This document shows positions 21,806 to 25,725 of a DNA stretch of 25,725 nucleotides, piece by piece. The position numbers and the translations under genes are program-made. How positions within the stretch are numbered: position 1 is the first letter of the stretch; each line of letters starts with the position of its first letter. The notes beneath the pieces were generated by a model, which worked only from the letters and a program-made list of their open reading frames with translations, did not search any database and was not told the DNA's origin. Source of the stretch: a bacterium. GTDB taxonomy: Bacteria > Patescibacteriota > Minisyncoccia > Phycocordibacterales > UBA918. The stretch spans positions 18,363-44,087 of the forward strand of contig PAMC01000005.1 of the NCBI GenBank assembly GCA_002710785.1, written 5' to 3'.

Positions 21806-22747
21806 ATGGACTTTGCTCTTCACGTCACGAATACCGACAGCGACACGTTGCGGGTCACCCATCAGCACTTCGGCTCGTTCGAAGCCACTATTCCTGGCCG
21901 GAGGCTGGGACAGGTGCAGCAACACAACGACGCCAACATCACTGCCATGATCAAGTATGATCGGAGAAGCGGTGACACCCCGAAGCAACTCGACATCGTC
22001 GTCGATCCTGATCTCAACGACCGTATGGTCATGTGGTCGGCACGCTCGGAGGTGGAGTTTCCGCTGATTCAGCAGAAAACCACCATGCGAGAAGTTGAGG
22101 TGCGGTGGAAGAAATTCCCCCAAACCAACCTTGGTCAGGAGGAGTGGGAAAACGAGTGGACGTACCTGATCCTTCAAGATCAGGAGACCGGCCACATCGC
22201 CCACGTCGAGGTCGCGATCATCACTCGCGGCCACCACCTGTTGCTTTCGGTGCAGCTGCTGCACACTGCCCAGGGTGTGGTTGGCAACATGGACGACTTC
22301 GCGTCGGCCGGCCTGTCTGCGGTGGAACTCAACGGTGCGGGCGGCGCTACCTTCGTACCGACCAGCTGGCAATCGGCCCGTCCAGGCGATCAGTACATTG
22401 ATCAGAAGGCCTGGGCGAAAATTGCCCGGTTGATGCTGCGCACAATGCACGATCTCGGCGAGCTGGCCAACTTCGAACCCGGCGCGATTCCGACCTGGAA
22501 CGGTTCCATCCCAGGTCGCATCCAGAGACGGGTGCAGCGGGACGAGGCCTTCTCTTGCGGCCGCGTTCTCTGGTGGAACAACTGCCTCGGCGGTGGTATG
22601 CTCCAACTCTCCGACGGCAAAACGATCATGACCCACTTCACCAAGCTGAACAAGAGCATTTCGGTGCTCGAGCCAGGCCAGTGGGTCATGTTCTCGGTCG
22701 GCAACTATCATGGCCGCGACCAGGCCGAAGGCGTGTTCACCGCGTGA
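21806..22747 (+). CDS. Unknown protein with C-terminal cold-shock-like domain
   Basis: A 313-aa protein. Residues 1-247 match no family I know: a beta-rich start (DFALHVTNTDSDTLRVTHQHFGSF), a block with VEVRWKKFP and EEWENEWTYLILQD, and a helical AWAKIARLMLRTMHDLGEL. Residues about 248-313 follow the cold-shock domain pattern: GRVLWWNN (as GTVKWFN), GGGMLQL at the RNP1 place, TIMTHFTKL (as VFVHFSAI), LEPGQWVMFSV (as LxEGQxVxFxV) and HGRDQAEGV (as KGPQAxxV). The nucleic-acid-binding aromatics of RNP1 and RNP2 are mostly lost, so binding may differ. Lines inside the gene reach about 68% GC, above the neighbours. The ATG follows AAAGGAG by 6 nt. A GC-rich terminator follows 20 nt after the stop. 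Confidence 0.7.
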   Translation: MDFALHVTNTDSDTLRVTHQHFGSFEATIPGRRLGQVQQHNDANITAMIKYDRRSGDTPKQLDIVVDPDLNDRMVMWSARSEVEFPLIQQKTTMREVEVRWKKFPQTNLGQEEWENEWTYLILQDQETGHIAHVEVAIITRGHHLLLSVQLLHTAQGVVGNMDDFASAGLSAVELNGAGGATFVPTSWQSARPGDQYIDQKAWAKIARLMLRTMHDLGELANFEPGAIPTWNGSIPGRIQRRVQRDEAFSCGRVLWWNNCLGGGMLQLSDGKTIMTHFTKLNKSISVLEPGQWVMFSVGNYHGRDQAEGVFTA

Positions 22748-22767
22748 CATGATCCTTATACAAACCC

Positions 22768-22798
22768 CCGCCCCGTGCTTCGCGCATGGGGCGGTTTT
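22768..22798 (+). terminator. GC-rich Rho-independent terminator
   Basis: CCGCCCCGTGC (22768-22778) pairs with GCATGGGGCGG (22784-22794) with one G-T pair and a TTCGC loop, followed by TTTT. Confidence 0.85.
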
Positions 22799-22916
22799 GC
22801 GTGTGGACACAGCCACAACCGTGTGGAGCAGGTGCGGTATTATAGAAAGTAATAAGAAAGCTGGTGGCTCTCTTGTTGTTCTACATTGTTTAGCTCTACA
22901 ACTGTTCTTTTGCGCT

Positions 22917-24878
22917 ATGGCAACGAAGCTTAAGATTAACGACGCAACTAAAAGCAAAAAGGCTACGGCCACGAAAGTGTCAAAAAAACGCGTGGCCAAA
23001 AAGGTCGCCAAGCGTTCTGTTAAAAAAGTCGCGAAAACCACCAGCCCAGGCAGTAGAGCAAAGCACACCACGGGGCAAGCAAAAAAAACCGTCAAACGGC
23101 TCGTAAAGCGAGTGGTTAAAAAACCCAAGGCCACTAGTGGTGTAACTGTTGTCGACCGCAGCGAACTTTTAAAACAGCATAAACCGCAGCCACTCGGCCA
23201 CCTCTTGGTCGAGCAAAAGCTCCGCGAAGCTGGTTTCCGTGGTGAGGTCTCGAGCGACCCAGCGCTCCTTAATGAGTACAGTACCGACGAAAGTATTTTT
23301 GCCGTCCGTCCGCAGATTATCCTCCAGCCAAAGAGTGGCAAAGACGTTGAGACGGCGGTCCGGGTGCTCAGTGCCGAGACCAAGCGCTTCCCGTCCCTCT
23401 CGCTCACGCCACGGGCAGCTGGTACTGGACTCTCGGGCGGTTCGCTCACCGACTCGATCGTGATTGACGTCGCAAAGCACCTTGCCAGCATCCACGAAAT
23501 TGTCGACGGTGCCAACGGCGTTACCTTTACCTGCGAGCCAGGTGTTATGTGGCGCGATATGGAGCGTGAGCTTAAGCGTTACGACGCTTACATTCCCTCT
23601 TACCCAGCCTCAAAAGATATTTGTTCAATTGGGGGCTCAATTGGTAACAACGCCGCTGGACCAGACTCGCTCCGCTACGGCCACTGCGCGGACTGGGTTG
23701 CTAGTTTGGAGGTGGTTCTCAGCGACGGACACACGTACACCATCCAGCCTATGTCGTACAAGGAATACAAGGCGCTCACGAAACGCGATGATGCGTACGC
23801 TCGGATCCTCAAGGAAGTCGTGGCGCTGATCGAAAAGAACGAAGCGCTCATCCAAAAAGCGAAGCCGAAGACCAAAAAGAATACCGCCGGCTACGCTCTA
23901 TGGCACTGCATCAACGGCACTGTGGCTGACTTTAAGAAAGGTAAAGCTGAGCTCGATCTCACGCGCCTCGTTGCCGGCAGCCAGGGTACGATTGGTATTA
24001 TCACCAAGCTTACGATGCGCGCACAGCCAGTTGCCCACGACACAGAACTAATCGCCATTCCGGTGTTTAACCTAGCCGATGCGGGTAACGTCGTGGTGGA
24101 AGCACTAAAGCATGACCCAATTAACGTTGAGGTGTTCGATGGTCTATCGTTTGACCTTGCAATGAAGAACCCTGAGTTCTTTAAAGACCGGCTCGACGGC
24201 ATGCAGTACTACAAAGTGCTCTTGGCAATGTACACGCTCTACCATGTACGCTGGCGTCGACACACACCCGAGTTTACCTTGTTGGTTACCCTCGACGGCA
24301 AGCACGCTGAGAAAGCGGCGCTCAAAGATGCTGTGGCAGCTATTAAGGCCGCTGGTGGCGCGCGAGCTCGACACATTACCAGCCCGTCAGAACGCGAGAT
24401 GTTTTGGCAAGTCCGCCGTGCTAGCTACACACTCTCGAAGTTCCAAGACGAAACCAAGCGCCCGGCTGCGTTCTTGGAAGACATGACCGTCCCACCAGAG
24501 AACCTCTCTAAGTTCTTCGCGGAAGTGAAGAAGCTCTTAAAGAAATTTAATGTCACTGCAGCTGTGCATGGCCATGGTGGCAACGGCCACTTCCACTTCT
24601 ATCCCCTACTCGACTTTACCAAACAAGGTGTAGGCGACATGGTCGAGAAAATGTCTGAAGCATTCTTCGACACAGCAGTAAAGTACGGGGGTAACATCTG
24701 TGGTGAACATAACGACGGCATCGCTCGCACCCCGTACCTCAACAAAATGTTTTCCAAAAAGGAACTCTCACTCTTTGCGGCTGTTGAACACATTTTTGAC
24801 CCCGACGACATCTTTAATCCTGGCAAAAAAGTTAATCCTCGCTTTGATATCAAAGACACATTACGCAGGACAAATTAA
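22917..24878 (+). CDS. FAD-linked oxidase (GlcD/D-lactate dehydrogenase type) with lysine-rich tail
   Basis: Flavin-dependent 2-hydroxyacid dehydrogenase family, 653 aa. Residues about 1-75 are a lysine/alanine/valine-rich tail (22 Lys and 5 Arg; KKRVAKKVAKRSVKKVAK) like histone H1-type proteins. The catalytic part follows: PCMH FAD domain with PRAAGTGLSGGSL (165-177) and SIGGSIGNNAAGPDSLRYG (237-255), then the FAD-oxidase C domain with AVHGHGGNGHFHFYPLLD, GGNICGEHNDGIARTPYL and IFDPDDIFNPGKKV. The iron-sulfur CCG domain found in some relatives is absent. The ATG at 22917 is the first sensible start; the longer frame to 22710 would overlap the previous gene and terminator. A TATTAT at 22838-22843 may be the -10. 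The substrate (D-lactate, glycolate or other) is not determinable. Confidence 0.9.
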   Translation: MATKLKINDATKSKKATATKVSKKRVAKKVAKRSVKKVAKTTSPGSRAKHTTGQAKKTVKRLVKRVVKKPKATSGVTVVDRSELLKQHKPQPLGHLLVEQKLREAGFRGEVSSDPALLNEYSTDESIFAVRPQIILQPKSGKDVETAVRVLSAETKRFPSLSLTPRAAGTGLSGGSLTDSIVIDVAKHLASIHEIVDGANGVTFTCEPGVMWRDMERELKRYDAYIPSYPASKDICSIGGSIGNNAAGPDSLRYGHCADWVASLEVVLSDGHTYTIQPMSYKEYKALTKRDDAYARILKEVVALIEKNEALIQKAKPKTKKNTAGYALWHCINGTVADFKKGKAELDLTRLVAGSQGTIGIITKLTMRAQPVAHDTELIAIPVFNLADAGNVVVEALKHDPINVEVFDGLSFDLAMKNPEFFKDRLDGMQYYKVLLAMYTLYHVRWRRHTPEFTLLVTLDGKHAEKAALKDAVAAIKAAGGARARHITSPSEREMFWQVRRASYTLSKFQDETKRPAAFLEDMTVPPENLSKFFAEVKKLLKKFNVTAAVHGHGGNGHFHFYPLLDFTKQGVGDMVEKMSEAFFDTAVKYGGNICGEHNDGIARTPYLNKMFSKKELSLFAAVEHIFDPDDIFNPGKKVNPRFDIKDTLRRTN

Positions 24879-24879
24879 C

Positions 24880-24908
24880 TTGACCTGAGCATTTTTTAGT
24901 TGTATTTT
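24880..24908 (+). promoter_or_regulatory. Promoter of the 24942 gene
   Basis: TTGACC (24880-24885), a 17-nt spacer and TATTTT (24903-24908), starting one base after the oxidase stop. Confidence 0.6.
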
Positions 24909-24941
24909 TCTCCTCGGCTTGGCCTTTGCAAGAGAGGTGTT

Positions 24942-25391
24942 ATGGAATTGCACATCGTGCGGTCGGTTACGTTGCCGATAACAGCAGAACAAGCATTCGA
25001 GCTACTGCGTCACAGCGCTACGCTCGTCAAAGTCGCCGCGGGTATGGTCGAGTACGATAACGCTGATGACTTCCCCGCTCAATGGGAGATCAACTCAACT
25101 GTGAACCTCAGGCCACGAATTTGGGGCATCCCACAAGGTGACCACTTCGTTGAGTTCGTACTCATCGATGCTGACCAGCAGCTACTTGTCACCAACGAAT
25201 ATGGCGGCAAGATAAAGAGCTGGCATCACCGAATGGAGCTCAAAAATTTCGCTGACAGGTCGTGTCTGTACACTGACCGAATCGTTATCGATGCTGGGCT
25301 CTTCACCTGGGTAGTCTGGCTGTTCGCAAAGCTCTTCTATCGCCATCGTCACCGCCGCTGGCTTAGATTGCTCGACGAGGGTAAGCTCTGA
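24942..25391 (+). CDS. SRPBCC/START-like lipid- or ligand-binding protein
   Basis: A 149-aa protein with the pattern of small SRPBCC (START-like) domains: an N-terminal strand (HIVRSVTLPIT) followed by the helix AEQAFELLRHSATLVKVAAGMVEY, a run of strands (EINSTVNLRPRIWGIPQGDHFVEFVLIDADQQLLVTNEY, WHHRMELKNF, SCLYTDRIVIDAG) and a long C-terminal helix (FTWVVWLFAKLFYRHRHRRWLRLLDE), with the RHRHRRW ending often seen in this group. The helix-grip cavity would bind a hydrophobic ligand, but none can be named. The ATG at 24942 has AGAGGTG just upstream; the longer frame to 24900 overlaps the promoter. It has its own promoter and terminator and is not in operon with the oxidase. Confidence 0.68.
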   Translation: MELHIVRSVTLPITAEQAFELLRHSATLVKVAAGMVEYDNADDFPAQWEINSTVNLRPRIWGIPQGDHFVEFVLIDADQQLLVTNEYGGKIKSWHHRMELKNFADRSCLYTDRIVIDAGLFTWVVWLFAKLFYRHRHRRWLRLLDEGKL

Positions 25392-25399
25392 ATCGTCAC

Positions 25400-25432
25400 A
25401 CCCGGCCCACTTCAGGGACGGGTATTTTTATT
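25400..25432 (+). terminator. Terminator of the SRPBCC gene
   Basis: ACCCG (25400-25404) pairs with CGGGT (25419-25423) and CCC with GGG inside, one mismatch between, followed by ATTTTTATT. Confidence 0.68.
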
Positions 25433-25444
25433 GCTCCTGAATAA

Positions 25445-25473
25445 TTTGAGTTTTCCTATTTCTTTGGTAGTAT
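25445..25473 (+). promoter_or_regulatory. Probable tRNA-Glu promoter
   Basis: TTTGAG (25445-25450), a 17-nt spacer and extended -10 TGgTAGTAT (hexamer 25468-25473). The 5' leader before the mature tRNA would be about 80 nt. Confidence 0.5.
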
Positions 25474-25535
25474 TTGCTGACTTGAGTGGCAAGTATTTGC
25501 TACTCGAATTCAAATCAAGACTAGGTGAGACAGAA

Positions 25536-25562
25536 CCAAAACTGTTTCCCAGACAGTTTTGG
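25536..25562 (+). repeat. Inverted repeat covering the 5' end of tRNA-Glu
   Basis: CCAAAACTGT (25536-25545) is perfectly complementary to ACAGTTTTGG (25553-25562), 7-nt loop. The last two G are bases 1-2 of the tRNA, so this leader hairpin competes with the acceptor stem. The T4 in the 3' arm gives it a faint terminator look. Confidence 0.6.
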
Positions 25563-25635
25563 CCCTATCGTCTAGCGGCTAGGACGCCGCCCTCTCACGG
25601 CGGAAACCGGGGTTCGATTCCCCGTAGGGTCACCA
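25561..25635 (+). tRNA. tRNA-Glu (anticodon CTC)
   Basis: Complete cloverleaf: acceptor GGCCCTA (25561-25567) with TAGGGTC (25625-25631, one G-U pair), D-arm with TAGCGGCTAGG, anticodon stem CCGCC/GGCGG around loop CTCTCAC (anticodon CTC, reading GAG), T-arm with GGTTCGATTCC, discriminator A at 25632 and an encoded CCA (25633-25635). No intron. Confidence 0.96.
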
Positions 25636-25637
25636 AT

Positions 25638-25651
25638 TCGTGCTAGCACGA
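25638..25651. repeat. 14-bp perfect palindrome after tRNA-Glu
   Basis: TCGTGCTAGCACGA begins 2 nt after the CCA. It could fold in the tRNA 3' trailer or be a protein site; nothing decides between these. Confidence 0.45.
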
Positions 25652-25655
25652 GAAG

Positions 25656-25693
25656 CATACAAAAACAGCCTCGTTTGAGGCTGTTTTTGTATG
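25656..25693 (+). terminator. Strong terminator after tRNA-Glu
   Basis: A 17-bp perfect stem (CATACAAAAACAGCCTC at 25656-25672, complement at 25677-25693) with a 4-nt loop; the T5 run lies in the 3' arm. Symmetric A/T runs could make it bidirectional. The last 32 bases of the window hold nothing further. Confidence 0.88.
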
Positions 25694-25725
25694 TGAAGCA
25701 AATGACTATTTTACTTCAAAGTTAA

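Noticed and set aside
21785..23515. A 576-codon minus-strand open frame antisense to the cold-shock-like protein and the start of the oxidase
   Set aside because: It crosses two well-supported genes, a terminator and promoters, shows no recognisable motif, and is explained by high GC and codon bias on the opposite strand.

Overview
The window is a dense bacterial segment (about 55% GC in the lines I sampled) that uses TGA as a stop, so ordinary code 11. Small streamlined enzymes, a short YgjP-type peptidase, a PIF1-HTH helicase, a reduced ValRS-like protein and many orphan small proteins between housekeeping genes suggest a Patescibacteria/CPR-type genome. That placement is inference; there is no rRNA or marker set here to prove it.

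Layout. 1-5170: corA, cysS, a small antisense membrane-protein gene, dnaB, a probable structured RNA, and recR. 5200-6320: two orphan small genes flanking rplU. 6334-10121 (minus): a P2-type cation ATPase followed by rmuC, sharing a back-to-back promoter with yqeY. 10177-12182: yqeY and three unknown genes. 12241-15953 (minus): truB, a Na+/Ca2+-type exchanger, an MsrA-MsrB fusion with a probably frameshifted anchor, and a YgjP-like metallopeptidase. 16004-16339: another orphan gene. 16365-21678 (minus): a secreted peptidoglycan-binding protein with an acidic helical tail, and a valS-like/pif1 operon. 21806-25391: a protein with a divergent cold-shock-like domain, an FAD-linked oxidase with a histone-H1-like tail, and an SRPBCC/START-like protein. 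The window closes with tRNA-Glu(CTC).

How expression is organised. Two gene classes can be read from the DNA. Most conserved genes (corA, cysS, dnaB, recR, rmuC, exchanger, YgjP, valS-like) have a -10 box, often extended (TGn), only 6-15 nt upstream of ATG and no Shine-Dalgarno, which predicts leaderless or nearly leaderless mRNAs. Almost every orphan gene instead has a -35/-10 promoter, a strong Shine-Dalgarno and usually its own hairpin terminator, sometimes with the stop codon inside the hairpin. The orphans therefore look like real self-contained units, not annotation noise.

Functional themes are housekeeping: translation (cysS, rplU, truB, valS-like, yqeY, tRNA), replication and repair (dnaB, recR, rmuC, pif1), ion transport (corA, ATPase, exchanger) and oxidative damage repair (msrAB). 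I see no CRISPR array, insertion sequence, prophage or classical defence operon.
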